Shown: positions 34,940 through 46,900 of the stretch, in pieces
Numbering within the stretch: position 1 is the first letter of the stretch
How the letters are laid out: every line of letters begins with the position of its first letter
Source of the DNA: Antitrichia curtipendula
Lineage: Eukaryota; Streptophyta; Bryopsida; Hypnales; Leucodontaceae
Direction: 5' to 3'
Length of the DNA: 64,000 bases
NCBI GenBank assembly: GCA_951230915.1
Contig: OX579635.1
Coordinates: forward strand, 45,012,001 to 45,076,000
Translations under genes and position numbers: made by a program
The notes under the pieces: model-generated
Told to the model about the DNA's origin: nothing
Databases searched by the model: none
The model's input: the letters and a program-made list of their open reading frames with translations, nothing else

Positions 34940-36565
34940 GGGTAATCTTGCGCCTACAAGATGGATCTCTAAAATTCACATTGCCAATCCGACATGAAGA
35001 CTAATTAAGCTTAAGAACCTTTATGAAGCACTGACTCTTCAATGCCATCGCTGTAAATACTTTATTCACCTCCATATCAGTGCCCTATATGTGTTCATCC
35101 TCCTTTGACAAGCTCCCATTCTGATAAACAAGCACCAACTCATAACTTACAGTAAAAACCTCTAGTCCCTGGGGTTGTCCAATCCTAGACTCGCATCCCA
35201 CAACCAACTAGAAATACCACAAAAAGAACCTCCACTTCTAGTTTTAACCGTCACAGTAATAATCGCATTCCCACCCATGGTATAGACTCGACACCTAATG
35301 AGGATGGTTTTATTTCTATTCCATATTGTAGTCAAGGGCACATTGCTCGGAAATCCCTCACCCTTGCGAGTTCCAACCATTACTAGGCTCGTCGGGTGTT
35401 TCTTGAAAGAAAAAAGACAATCTGAATTAAATTGAACCTCCCTTAATCTTTCACCAGATTGCGTTCTGTTCTAATCCTTCTTCAAATGTAATCCAAAAAA
35501 TCAACCTGGACATGCCTCACCCTAAGGCTAGTACCAACTACTCCACTACCAAAATAAGTAACTACCCTCAATACACCCCCATTTACCCCACCTCTCTTGG
35601 CTCGGTACAATCCCTTCCATATATTTGATTACTCTGATCCCGTCAACCCTAATGATATTTCTTCTCATGAGAGTGTAGAAAATTTCAAATTTCCTCCTTT
35701 ACCACCTCTTCTCCAAGCTCACATGAATAGTAACACTTCGTCAGAACCTGCCGATAATGAACCCTTGTTGAGTGACCATGTACAAAAGCTAGATCGTAGA
35801 TCATCCTGCCAAGATCCCATAGGACCCTCTTCATTGCGAGTGACTCGAAACAAGTCCAAATTCTTCAACCTCCAGGAGACAGCTTCTCCTTTTCAACAAC
35901 ACAATCCCAACCTATCTATGATAATTATACCCTTTCCATCAGAGAGATCCAATAGATATTCTTTATGTGCATGAACATAAACTTCAAGGGACAAACGCGT
36001 CCAACATTGAACGATTGTTGTAGAAACGGGCTATTACTTTATTTACAGAAGTGGAACCAAGCTACACAGCCGGTAGAACTCTAGTAGGCAAAGGAGGTTT
36101 GGTCGAGTTAATTTCTCCCAAATGAGCTAGTATGATCTTCCAGTTTGGTTCTATACTTGGTGGCTAAGCACAATGGTTTATACTCTCGAGAATCCCAGGT
36201 GGGGGTCTTGGATTTATTAATGTTTATGTTCCTTGCGACTCTTTATCTTTTTGTTTACTTTGGAAATTCATGATTACCAAATTACCTACCTCATGCCGTT
36301 GAATCATGCTAAAAGACTTTAATATGGTGCAACAACGGATTGACAAATCTAGTTCCTATGGCAAAATTTGACTTGCCCCGGAACGTCTACTCTTCAACTC
36401 TCTCAAAGATACTATTCAAATCTCTAAGTTCCCGTGGACTTCCCTAAGCATGACATATTCTAAGGACAATCTAAGGAGTGATGGAGCTAGAGTTCTGGAT
36501 AGATTGGATAGATGTTACATATTTCCTGAATTAATCAATAATAACAAGAAGATTATCGAGTATCA
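34940..36565 (+). pseudogene. LINE (L1-like) fragment: zinc-knuckle region and endonuclease
   Basis: A gag-like ORF1 remnant reads LKNLYEALTLQCHRCKYFIH at about 35020-35075, a CCHC-type start (C-x2-C-x4-H) with the final Cys recovered only by a frame change. It is followed by a Pro/Ser-rich region (35597-35974). The ORF2 start is then recognisable as an apurinic endonuclease-type domain with GLGFINVYVPCDS (about 36200), IMLKDFNMVQQRIDK (about 36310) and KFPWTSLS with DGARVLDRLDRCYI (about 36430-36520). These match the GDFN and TW...RLDR motifs of plant LINE endonucleases. Stop codons and frame changes are frequent. The reverse transcriptase is absent: the element stops near 36565. Confidence 0.72.
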
Positions 36566-37018
36566 CTAAAAAAAAATGAGAATAAATGTGACTTCAAAGA
36601 ATGACTATGCTACAGTCATTCCAGACATTTGACTCAAAAATGACTAGGCGCTTGTGTAGTTATTGTGGACAAGTCACATTTAGGAATGGCTATTGTGTTA
36701 TTATCATCATCCATTTGAGACTTGGATGTAGAAATTGATGATCTGTCTGCGGATTTAGGGTGATAAACAAATTTGGACTTACGGAAATGGATGCATGGTT
36801 GCCATGTGTGAAATGATTTTAGATATAATCCGAGATAGACATTCGTGTGTCTAGTCATTGTTTAATGATTTTGAAGTTACGATTGACCAATCTGAAATCT
36901 GACGTGGACATCCACGTGGCAAGTCATTTTCGTATCATTTTCTAATCGTAAGTGACCCTTCATACATCTGAGCTAGAATATCATGTTGTTCTGTGTCTCA
37001 AATTTTATTGGGGGACGA
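36566..37018. other. Unclassified sequence between LINE and gypsy relics
   Basis: It starts with CACTAAAAAAAAATGAGAAT, which resembles a CACTA end, but no matching TAGTG partner was found. No coding signal is present. Confidence 0.45.
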
Positions 37019-40000
37019 TGTCGTGATGTGGGTTGTCTTTTAGTTTAAATTAGGCATCTTACTTCTATTAAGGTTGGTTCCAAGCTGTGAGAGGGTTAGG
37101 TTTGACAAGTAGTTGGGTTCATTAGGGATTTAGTTTCTTTTGGATTTTAGCCTCGTTTTAGAGGAGGTTGATCTTGTGAAGAGGGTTGAAGGGGCATTTG
37201 TCCCTTATGGTTTGCAACCTTGTTATCATGTAGTGGGTATTTAAAGGCTTGGCTCCCATCTTTGGGCCTCTCTTGTGTTGAGCTTACTTTTTGTGGGGGA
37301 CTTTTTTTTATACTCTAGGATTTACCAACACTTTAACTGGAGGTCACTTTTGGCTTGGAAATTGGATATTCTTTTCACAGTGTTGATAGTTGAGTGGGTT
37401 TTTTTTAATATGAAATGGTTTCTTTCCTTTAGATTCATAAGAGGATTGTTCTTTTGAGCCAAAAGGGAGCAGTAGGCAAACTTGTAAGGGTTTTAAGTAT
37501 TACTGCAACTGACAGGTCTAAGGGTTGAGGTTGAGAGTTGGTTTGAGATTAGTTTGTTGGGAACTATTTTCTTTTTGGATTTGTCGTTGGTTTGGGTGTA
37601 GGATTAGGATTTTTTAGGTCTCTTTTATTTCTTTTCTTTTCACGAACACTTACCACAGCTAGGAACCTTGTGCTTTTCCGAATAGACAACAAATCCTACA
37701 AAATCTTTGGTAAACCCGACGCGAAATATCTAGAGTGGTAGTGTTTGTGAGTTTGTATGAGTATGAGCGGTGTTATGGACCGTGAAGGTGGACTTGGTAA
37801 TGGTAGAGGTGAGGTACCAGATGTTGGTATGTTGAGGATGCTTGAGGCAATGAACTTATTGGTACAGCGGCAACAAGTGGAATAACGAAGGGAGGCAGAA
37901 GCAACAAAAGCATTGCATTCCATTGTCAACCAAATGGTTCAGTTTGATCCATAGGCGTTATGTGTTGAAGTGAATTCGTTTTTACGCACTGGAGATGGAG
38001 TTGAATAAGATTGATGGGGAAGAGATGGTTGTGAGCTTTGAGCTCATTGTGATTCCAAAGATCTGTGGTCGGGTGAAGGAGTTGCAAGAAATTAATGGAG
38101 GGAGTTGGCAGGCTTTTGCGTAGGCGTTGGAGGAGGAAGATTTTATGGAAGATTTGGAGAGGGTGATGAAAATAACATTTTAGAGTGGGTTGCTCGCCCA
38201 AGCAAGGATTTGTTAGCAAATGAGCTATTGAGAGGGTTGAAGCACCAGTTTGTACAGCTAACATGGACAAAAAAATAACTTTAGAGGTAGAAAAGACAGA
38301 GTTGTTCATACCTGCAACGGATCCATGGTTACAAGAAAAGCTTAACCGCTTTTAGAGGATCACAATGAAGAATGTAGACTAAAGTCCGACTGGAAGGATG
38401 TAGAGGGAGCGGTGTTATTGCTTACAAAGAGACAACGGTAGAAATATAAATTTATGGTGAGCAATGTTAAAGAAGATGTACTTGCCGTGACGCACTCTTG
38501 TAGTAATCCATCTTGCTCTAAAGCTTTTCATGTTCCTACAAAGGCAAAAGATTCAGCCATGGATGAGTTGATTAAGGGTATGGGGGATTTGAAGCTGAAA
38601 CTTGCTATGCTTGAAGAGAAAGGCTAAGGTGGCATGAAGGTGTTAGTGGAAGGATTGGCAAAAGAACATGCAAGTGTGAAGTTAGAGTGAAGCACATACG
38701 AGATTGGGCTTGTTCGAGATTGTGTAGGCATAAGCATTGACCTATCAAGATGGTTTGATGCAATATGGACAAGATCTATGGAACTTGCTGAGGGCAAAAG
38801 ACTTACGGAGGACAAGTTGCATCTAGCAGACAATTCTATTTGCCAGGACACGGGTTGGGAGGATCCAGTGGATAGCTTGTTGGTTCATGCATATATTGCT
38901 CGGAGTCAGCATGAAGCAATGGTGGAAGAAAAGCAGACAAGAGATGATGCTGGTGAAGGTACATCGAAGAGGGCTAACAAAATAAAGAAAGCACAGCAGC
39001 CAAAGTCAAGGCCTGAAGTTCAAATGAAGGAAAAAGGCAAGGCTCCAGCTTATAAATTGCAATCTAATATTGAAGTTGCTACAAATTTGAAGAAGGTGTT
39101 GGAAGCGTGTATATTGAATGAAAAGGTACAATTTACTTTGGGGGAAATCTTTGGGATTGCAAAGAGCGAGTTCCACAAGGTTATCATGGATATTATCACA
39201 AAGAAACGACAGAGTTTGGAAGATGTTGCAACAACAGACGCATAAGGTGTAAACGTAGACGAGGATGAAGAAGATGAAGGTGTTGTGAATTATGTCTATA
39301 GAGATGTTGCTAGAATGGGGTTCATTCGGAAGATGGAGAAATTTGAGCTTCCAGTCACTATTCACATATTCATTGGGCAAGGGCAACTATAGAGACTTTG
39401 ATCAAGTTAGGAGATGTGGAAGAATCTATTGTAGCATTGGTAGATCAAGGCTCAGAAATCAACCTAATTTCAAAGAGCTGTACGAGCAAGGCAAGTGGTC
39501 TGTTGATATAGACCATGATTGGCTAATTAGGGCGACAAACAATTCACATTACAAAAATTATGAGGCCTCCGGAAGGCCGTTAAGCTTGGACCCCTGTAGT
39601 GATACTACGGAGTTTTTTTCCAAAAAAAAAAATTCAGAAACTGAAATTCTGACGTGGTCGAAGTTCCACGCCAGCGCTGACGTCAGCGCCACGTCAGCGT
39701 GACGTCACTTTTTAAATTTTTTTCGGGAAAAAAAAAAAAAAAAAAAAAGTTATTTTTTTTCAAAAAAAAAAAGATTTTTTTTCAAAAAATAAAAGATTTT
39801 TTTTTTTTTTTTTTTTTTCCGTAATATCACCCGCGGGTCCCGAAAATCAGCACTCACGGCCTTGTTGAGGCCTCATATTTTTTGTAATGCAAGGGGATTT
39901 GTATGGAGCTTGTCCAAATGTGAGTGTGTTGATTGGAGATGTGAGAGATGAGCATAATTTTTTTGTAGAGGCCAGTTCTATTTATTCAATCATTCTTGGA

Positions 40001-40862
40001 CAGCCGTACATTACAACTACGCGGATGGAGTCAAAGGTTATGGACAATGGTTCAGCATATGCAAATATTAGAAGTCGAGATGGAAAGTAGGCTATGTAAT
40101 TTTTTATTGTTTGTGCAAATCATGAGAGAAATTGTGAGAACCTAAGGGCTCATCATTTGTCAAGGGTGAGTAGAGAGCTTGGAGAAACTTTTGATCCTAT
40201 GAGGCATTTTCACAACATGCCATTGTAAGGTGGGATTGCAATGGTATAAGGGGTGGGGATTTTCTACGGAATAGAGAGGGAAAAAGAGCATTGGATTTGG
40301 TTGATTTATCTCGAGATGGGTCTATTTTTTACAAATATTGAAGAGAGAAGAGAGGCGGTATATTGAAAGTATTAAGACTGAGTTGAAGAAAGCAAGTGAA
40401 CTTGAGGATGATGAATGTATATTAGGGATATTTGAAGAATCAAGTTTGGATGATACCGTAGGGGAGTTGAAATTTTTGTTGGAGTCAAGATTTGAGGGCA
40501 AAACAGATAGTGCATGTGCATTCATAGGAGCTTTATGATGAGGTAGATGGTTATGTTGAAAGGTATGAGGTGCAGGTTGATAAAAGTGCAAGATTGTTGT
40601 GAAGAAGGTCAAACCAATAGCAATTCCATTAGTGCCAGATTGTGAGGAGAAAGTTGGAAAAGCCATAATGCAAGCAAATTTGAGGGATCCCAAGAAGATT
40701 GGGCATAAGTTTACAGATATGGCATTAGATGGACTTAACAGAGAGGAATTGTTAGCATTACAAATTTGGCAACTTGAAAAAAGATCAAAAGATATTGAAA
40801 CTACTATCACGAGGTTGAAACAAGCAAGGGAGAAGAACAAGGACAAGTTTGAAAAAAAATCT
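37019..40862 (+). pseudogene. Ty3/gypsy retrotransposon relic (gag, protease, pre-RT region)
   Basis: A purine-rich GGGGGACGATG at 37019 precedes sequence that looks like an LTR with promoter (TTTAAAGGCTTGG at about 37240). Gag starts at ATG 37757 (MSMSGVMDREGGLGNG) and continues as MLRMLEAMN, REAEATKALHS, MELNKIDGEEMVVSFELIV and a basic region (38778-39245), broken by stops and frame changes. The protease region reads ALVDQGSEINLIS (about 39440-39480). After a MITE it resumes as QGDLYGACPNVSVLIGD and YSIILGQPYITTTRME, then linker sequence such as FTDMALDGLNREELLALQI (40599-40860). Reverse transcriptase and integrase are missing; repeat F begins where the frame stops. Confidence 0.78.
39547..39889. 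mobile_element. MITE family E, copy 3, inside the gypsy protease
   Basis: The inverted ends CATTACAAAAATTATGAGGC and CATTACAAAAAATATGAGGC are nearly perfect and extend to AAGGCCGT. The interior holds stacked palindromes (GACGTGG...CCACG, CTGACGTCAG, CCACGTCAG, TGACGTCA) and long A and T runs. The 343-bp insert splits the protease between ATNNS and QGDLYG codons. If removed exactly, the flanks rejoin in frame. No clear target duplication is visible. It is the best-preserved family E copy. Confidence 0.85.
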
Positions 40863-41305
40863 CTACAATGGCTAATGCAATTCCATACTCTCAATTCCCA
40901 TAAATATTCAAATATCGTGACAACCAACACCATTTGCATGTTTGTTACATTGTGAATATTCTATGTTCTATAAATGTCAACTTCTTTCAAGTTTTATGTA
41001 CAACAATCTGAAATGATGTATACCAACACACTAAGGTACAAAAAGTTTTTTTGAAGTTCTAAAAAATTTGACAAAATACAAATTGCTTCCAAATTATAGT
41101 ACACAACTAAATTTTAGACATGAATAATTTTGAAATTAATTTTCTTTCAAATTACAACTAATTTTTTCTTCAAACTTCTATATTAATGTGTTACATATGT
41201 CATACTACAACTTTTGTACATCTATTTTTGTACTTTTCCCATTGATGTTGATGGTGTGGTTTTTTAAATGAAAAAATTTCAAACCCATACTCAATTTTGT
41301 TTGTC
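40863..41305 (+). repeat. Dispersed repeat F, copy B
   Basis: Aligns with 13520-13970 (GTACAACAATCTGAAATGATG, AATTTTCTTTCAAATTACAA, ACTACAACTTTTGTACATCT). It begins exactly where the gypsy-like frame loses similarity, so it probably inserted into or recombined with that element. Confidence 0.65.
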
Positions 41306-42374
41306 ACTGTAGATTCCAATAGTAGTGAGTAGAAGTGCACTTGGTTGTTGTATATTTTGTGCTCACAAGAAGCAAAATAAAATAAAAAGATTCAATGTAT
41401 TGATCTAATAGTGGTATTCCAAGAACTTTCTCAACTTGAAATGCAACAATTCTTCTACCATTTAAGGTATACAACCTCGAGGGATTCACTCAGTGTATTC
41501 TTTAAACATTGTAAGCAAACAAGTAAATTTTCTATCCCTATTTACTTTTTAATAACTTTTGATTTAGCTCCAAATTTTTGGGCGTTGTTACATAATCAAT
41601 ATATCTTTTATGTGAAAAAATTTGGATTCAATTGAATTCAACAAGATATCCAAATGCACAATTGAAGATTGCACTAAAATGATTGTATTTTCACTTCAAA
41701 TATTCAATTCAAGAAAATTTACTTTGGATAGAAAATTTACTTGTTTGCTTTGGTATCCAACTTTGGTATCCAAGAAAATTTACTTTGGTATCCAACTTTG
41801 GTATCCAACTTTGGTATGCATAAATTTTAACCAAACCTTCATTCATTGGCAATTTAAAAATGATTTTTAAAATTTTATTTACCATATAAAATAGGGGGTG
41901 AAATTTTTTCCAATTATACAATGTATTTATTTTCTTACAAAATTTGTAAGTAATTATTTCAAATTCAAATAATATTCAAAAATTCACAGTATAAACTTAC
42001 AACATAGTAAAACATGCTATAATTTTTTACCATATAAGATAGGGGGTCAAAGATTTTGCTCGTACGTGATGTTTAAATAATACATTGAGTGGACTCCCCC
42101 CCCCTCCCAAGTATACAACCCCAAATCGCTCTCAATCCAATTGTATTCACCTATTTTGGGGTGTAATTGTGACTACTTCCATCCTTATTTAGTGAGAATT
42201 GAAAAAGGTTGGCATTACAATAAGCTTCACATTAGTGTGGAATTGGGTTGAAAGTCACAAGTTTATGACTTCAATGAATACCATCATGCATTTTTTAGAC
42301 ACAAAAAAATGTTCCTTCTTCATTCCAAAATCTTAAAGGATGCTTTGAGATTACCATTGCAAATGTGTAGGGAA
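41306..42374. other. Intergenic; short CTTTGGTATCCAA tandem at 41748-41818
   Basis: AT-rich. Five CTTTGGTATCCAA units, interrupted once by GAAAATTTA, lie at 41748-41818. No genes were found. Confidence 0.6.
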
Positions 42375-43301
42375 TTAACCCCTAAAGGACCAAACTACGT
42401 CTTTTGGCAACATAGCGATTTTGGGCAGCTCACTACGGATGGAGTTTTTTTTTTATTTATTTGAAATTTTCACGCAACATGTGTCCAAGGAGTAGCTTTA
42501 AGGCCCAAAAAAATTTGTAACTTTTGACTACATGGTTAAAAAGTTATTGCATGGTATGTGATTTTCTTTAAACTTTGGGCAACCCGGGCAGCTCAAAAAA
42601 TTTCTTTAGAAATGACTTTTAAGAAAAATAAAAATTTGAAATTGGTTTATTAGATTTTTATCTAAATGGGAAGCTTTGGATCATCCCATTTTGATGGATG
42701 AGTCAAAAGTTATGAGGAGTTTTAATTTGGGGTAGTTTGCCACTAGTTATAGAATCTATACATTACAAGAAAAGTCCTTTATTTAATTCAGTTTTTAATA
42801 TTTTAGGAAAAAAAAAAACTTTAATTGTAGATTGTTTACCATTGGGATTGGAATTTTTCAATTCTATAAATAAATTGTTTACAATTTAGTATTTTGGCTC
42901 ATTTTCTACTTCTTTCTACTTACTATTTTTTTTGTACATGTTGTACAATTCCAAATGATTTGAAAACTTTCAAGCATGTAGCCAACTTGAATTGAAGAAT
43001 GAATCCAAAGAGTTACAACCATTTGGACTTTGTTTCATACAAACATTGCCTTCTGAAGTGCAGCTGCCCGGATTTTTGCAGTGGTAAAAAAAGGATTTTT
43101 GTAACTTCAAACACTAATATCTTGCAATCTACATGGCGGAAATTTCTGAATTTTTTTCACATCTTCAAATCAATTTACTAAAATATCCTACATTAAATTT
43201 GTCTTAAATTGGTTTTTTTCTAGAATTTGGTGATTGTCTTAAAAATGACAGTTTTAGAGTGGTTTTGGTGAAAACATAGTCAAAAACCTTTAGGGGGTTA
43301 A
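42375..43301 (+). mobile_element. TTAA-family element, copy 5 (best-preserved)
   Basis: This 927-bp copy has intact TTAA at both ends. The left end is TTAACCCCTAAAGGACCAAA and the right end, reverse complemented, is TTAACCCCCTAAAGGTTTTT. Interior landmarks include GGCAACATAGCGATTTTGGG, AACCCGGGCAGCTC and AAGTGCAGCTGCCCGG, giving subterminal GGGCAGCT/AGCTGCCC inverted motifs. Confidence 0.88.
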
Positions 43302-43369
43302 GAAACCCACAATAGAATTCAAATGGAATGAGAATCTATGTACAATTTTATATTCATTTAAAAAAATTA

Positions 43370-43745
43370 TGCAATGAAAGGTAATATAGAATGAAAAAAG
43401 CTCAAACTGTTAATAACTTTTGAAAAAAATTGAAAAATGTTAATTGCAATGGTAAGAATGTTTTACTAAACAATCAATACATTTTTTTGTTTTTATTTGA
43501 AAATTTTCAAAACTGAATGTGAGACGACATTTTGTGTTTTTTCTACCTTCATTGTTTGGAAATAAAACTCTTCACAACTTGCACCCTCGTTATTTGGAAT
43601 TGAATGGTTAAAACGTTTTTGAGTAGGTATCAATTTGTACAATTTCAAAAAAATTAAAAATATTTTTTAGAATATATATTTTTAACTATCTTAAAATTTT
43701 AAAAAAAACTTCTAACTTTTGCTATATTAACCCTAAAACGGCATG
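43370..43745 (-). mobile_element. Decayed TTAA-family relic next to copy 5
   Basis: GAAAAATGTTAATTGCAATG, TTTTACTAAACAATCAATAC and TTTGAAAATTTTCAAAACTG follow the order seen in the inverted copies. The block ends with ATTAACCCTAAAACGGCATG. Only about 370 bp is recognisable. Confidence 0.4.
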
Positions 43746-44104
43746 AAGGCCCTTTGCGGCCAGATAGTATATTATAAATATGGTGGTATTTGATTAGAAA
43801 AACGTTGACCAAATATAGTTAAATAGAAAGTACATTAATAATCATGGTAGCTTGTAAATAACAATGTATCACAATTCATATAGTAAACTACTATCGAAGA
43901 GTTACAAGGCTAAATACATGTTGTATAGAGAGACCCCAAGGGCCTTTCAAGGGTTACATTGGAATGAAGTGAAACAAAGCTTCACATGTACATTAGAATG
44001 ATTAGTATTCGTCCTAAAATTTCCATGTAAATTTTATTTAATTAAGAAGTCAACAAAGGTTGCCTGAGTTCTCAAAAAACCAAAGTGGGTTCCTTGGTTT
44101 TTAC

Positions 44105-44260
44105 ATGTTAATGTATATCTGTATCTATACTTTTTTTAATTTTTTAATTTTTTGTTATGGTAAGATCTTTGGAATTCTACGTCCCCTTCTCACATTCTTA
44201 ATACCGTTGGAAAGCTCTCTCCAAGAAGGGATGCCCAAACTTTGTTTCGTGGCGTTTGGA
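44105..44260 (+). repeat. Family D repeat, single arm
   Basis: GTCCCCTTCTCACATTCTTA, ACCGTTGGAAAGCTCTCT and CAAACTTTGTTTCGTGG are the complement of the block at 10290-10420. They match the arms of the palindrome at 9430-9901. Confidence 0.55.
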
Positions 44261-44779
44261 CCTAATGTGTAAAAATTATTCAATTTTGAAGTTTACACGA
44301 ATTTAAAAATTAGAAAATTATTTTTACTTTCATTTTGATTGTTGCTATGACATACGGCACCATAGTGCCAATGAAATTTAGAGTGATATCAGATTCCTCA
44401 TTTAAAATCGTAATTGTGCCACATGGATTTTGCTTATTAGTCTCTCAGAGATTGATCCGCCTATTCTTATAATCATTCTTAACAAGCATATTGATCTCCT
44501 CTCTTTTATTATTATATGGAAATATTAAGCTTCAGATACCAAACCTGTCCTTTAGTTCTTAAAGAAAAAAGTAGACGGATACCCAAGTATATCCGGCAAT
44601 GAATACCTTTTCTTTAAGCATCATAATTCTCGTCATTCACTAAAACAATTTTTTAACCGAGCCTAATAATCCCACTAAAAAAACAATGGAACCTAATCAT
44701 CCCACTAAAAATAGGCCCAGCATTTGATTAAAAATTCATAAGTCCCAAGCCCAATATAAAACCTTGGCCCCTCTTTCTG

Positions 44780-45620
44780 CTGATGCCGGTCATTAAGACG
44801 AAAAGCAGGGAACTAAAAAAGGAAGGATAATAATAAGAATGAGGAGCCTCCACCAGCCCCCAGCCACCTGTCAAATAAATAATAAATAAACTTTAAATTG
44901 TCCCATTGGTTTCAGACCTTCCCAATCTAAGAAAATTTACTGTTGGGTAGGGGCAGGCGGCTCCCCATTCAATGCGGTGTCTTTATGGAAGTTCCATTTC
45001 ATATGGCCGGTGTTGTCGACCCGCCCAAGGTTGACTCTCCCCCTCCCCGCCAGGTGGATTTCAATGAGGGGACTCCGTGGAGAGTTTCCAGCCGTTGGAT
45101 CTGAAACGGCCACATCCGATTGGAAGCTGTACAGTGGAGGAGGTACCCACACTCGCGAAACAGTCAGTAACTTACTAAGTTAACTTATTCGGTTGAGCAT
45201 CTGGCTTCGTTGAGCAATCGACGGAAGACTGAGGAGGAGAACTGAAAGCGCTCTTTTCAGTTCAGGGTCCGCCAGTTCAGGACTCCTGAATTAGTGCGGG
45301 GACCTAAATTAGTGTGGTGGATTTGTTTTTAAGAAAAAGTGGGGCCTGGTTTTCTGGGTAGTGTGGATTGTGGAAGCATTTACTTTTGTGTTTTTATTTA
45401 TTATTTAGAGAGTTCGATGATTTCTTCGCAGATTGTTAGGTGCTCATCATTTGGTGCAGAGGAATGTCAGGGCCCCACACAATTATGGATGTTTCCATGG
45501 ACGGAGCCGCTGTGTCTGTATGTGTGTCAAGTTGGAGTTACCCCCTCTGGCAAAATTTTGATGGCATTGGGTCTTGTAGTTTTCAATTTTGTTGTGTGGT
45601 TTAGAGGTAGGTTGTTGTAG
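44780..45620. other. GC-balanced island without a recognisable gene
   Basis: Composition approaches that of the gene islands and frames are open on both strands (44937-45183, 45339-45620). No domain, start context or convincing intron pair was found. It could be a gene remnant, a non-coding transcript or a young unclassified insertion. Confidence 0.35.
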
Positions 45621-46102
45621 TAAAAAAAACTTAGAGTCAAATCTATCAAAATGTTTTTAATTATAGAATGTCAATTGAAGACTTTTGAAGTGTACATTGG
45701 AATGAAGGATGTTGAATAAATGATATATTGGTCTTTCAGATTGAATGACATTCTACAACATGGGTACACTAGTTTTGGGTACACTAGTTTTTAGAGAAAT
45801 AGATGATCATAATTTTTGTTGAGAGTGGTTGAAAATTCAAAGAAAATATTCTAATACACATTGAAACTAGAATGTGTTCCAATTAAATGTACCAAATGTT
45901 TGTTTTCTCTCAACAGTATCAAAATTATGAGATTAGATATACATGCAAAAGCCGCATCATTATTCCTTCAACCTATACCAATAGCATGGAAAAAAGGTCC
46001 AATGGAGGAAAATTTAGTAGAGTTGTTTCATCTACTAATCAAGCCATGTGGATGCACACAATCAACAATGTTGGTATAAAGTGAAAGTTTTGATCTACTT
46101 TT

Positions 46103-46900
46103 GTGTTCATTAAACACTGGAGCCTCTAAGAATCAGTCAGATGTGCAAAACTATAGTCCAAGACAAGGGATGTGGAATGATAAGATAAAAATAAGAACTT
46201 GGTTACCAAGCACTACCAGCATGGAGCGAGAATTTCAATTCACTTAGAAAGAAGTTCTAAAGGCTTGATAGCAAAATTTGTGTTCAACAAACATTTGTAA
46301 CCTGTAAAAACCTGCCAGTTGTACAGATCCATTGTCCAAGCCAAGGGACAATGGAATAATCAAAGAAAAGAAGGACTTGGTGACCAAGCACCACCTGTAT
46401 GGAGTGATGATTTTGATACACTTTGAAGCAAGATCCAAAGGCTTGATAGCGACGTTTGTGTTCATCAAACATTATAGCTAGTAAGAATCTGCCAGGTGTG
46501 CAAAACTACATTTCAAGACAAGGGACATGGAATAATAAGAGAAAAGGAGGACTTGGTTAGCTAGCACCATCCGCATGGAGTGATAATTTCCACTCACTTT
46601 GAAGCAAGATCCAAACGCTTGACAGCGACATTGTGTTCATCCAAGATCATAGCCTATTAGACCTTGCCAGTTGTACAAATTCATTGTCCGAGACAAGGGG
46701 CAATGGAATAATCATAGGAAAGAAGGATTTGACATAAAGTTGAATTGAAGGACCTCAATCAACGGAGGTAGAAACAAAATCCAAACCTCAATTGAATACT
46801 TAAAAAAAGTGTGTTTTCTTTCTCCCTAAAAAGGCCCTAATGACAGAGAGTGGCCCAAGGTTTTTGTTTTTCACATTAAGTGGCAGCCACCCATGTCACA
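46103..46900 (+). repeat. Satellite array, about 177-bp monomer, four units plus tail
   Basis: Units begin at GTGTTCAT-type positions 46103, 46280, 46458 and 46633 (periods 177, 178 and 175). Each has AAACATT..AGC, CTGCCAGnTGTnCAAAnT, AAGACAAGGGACATGGAATA, AAGCACCACC..ATGGAGTGA and AGCAAGATCCAAAGGCTTGA. A tail (CTCCCTAAAAAGGCCCTAAT ... AAGTGGCAGCCACCCATGTC) follows. A related array with the same tail in inverted orientation lies at 54278-55260. Confidence 0.85.

Noticed and set aside
36565..37015. CACTAAAAAAAA start suggesting a CACTA element after the LINE relic
   Set aside because: No matching TAGTG end or 3-bp duplication was found within a plausible distance.
46103..46780. Regular repeats resembling a CRISPR array
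   Set aside because: Units are about 177 bp and contiguous, with no short-repeat/spacer alternation, and the DNA is plant nuclear in character.
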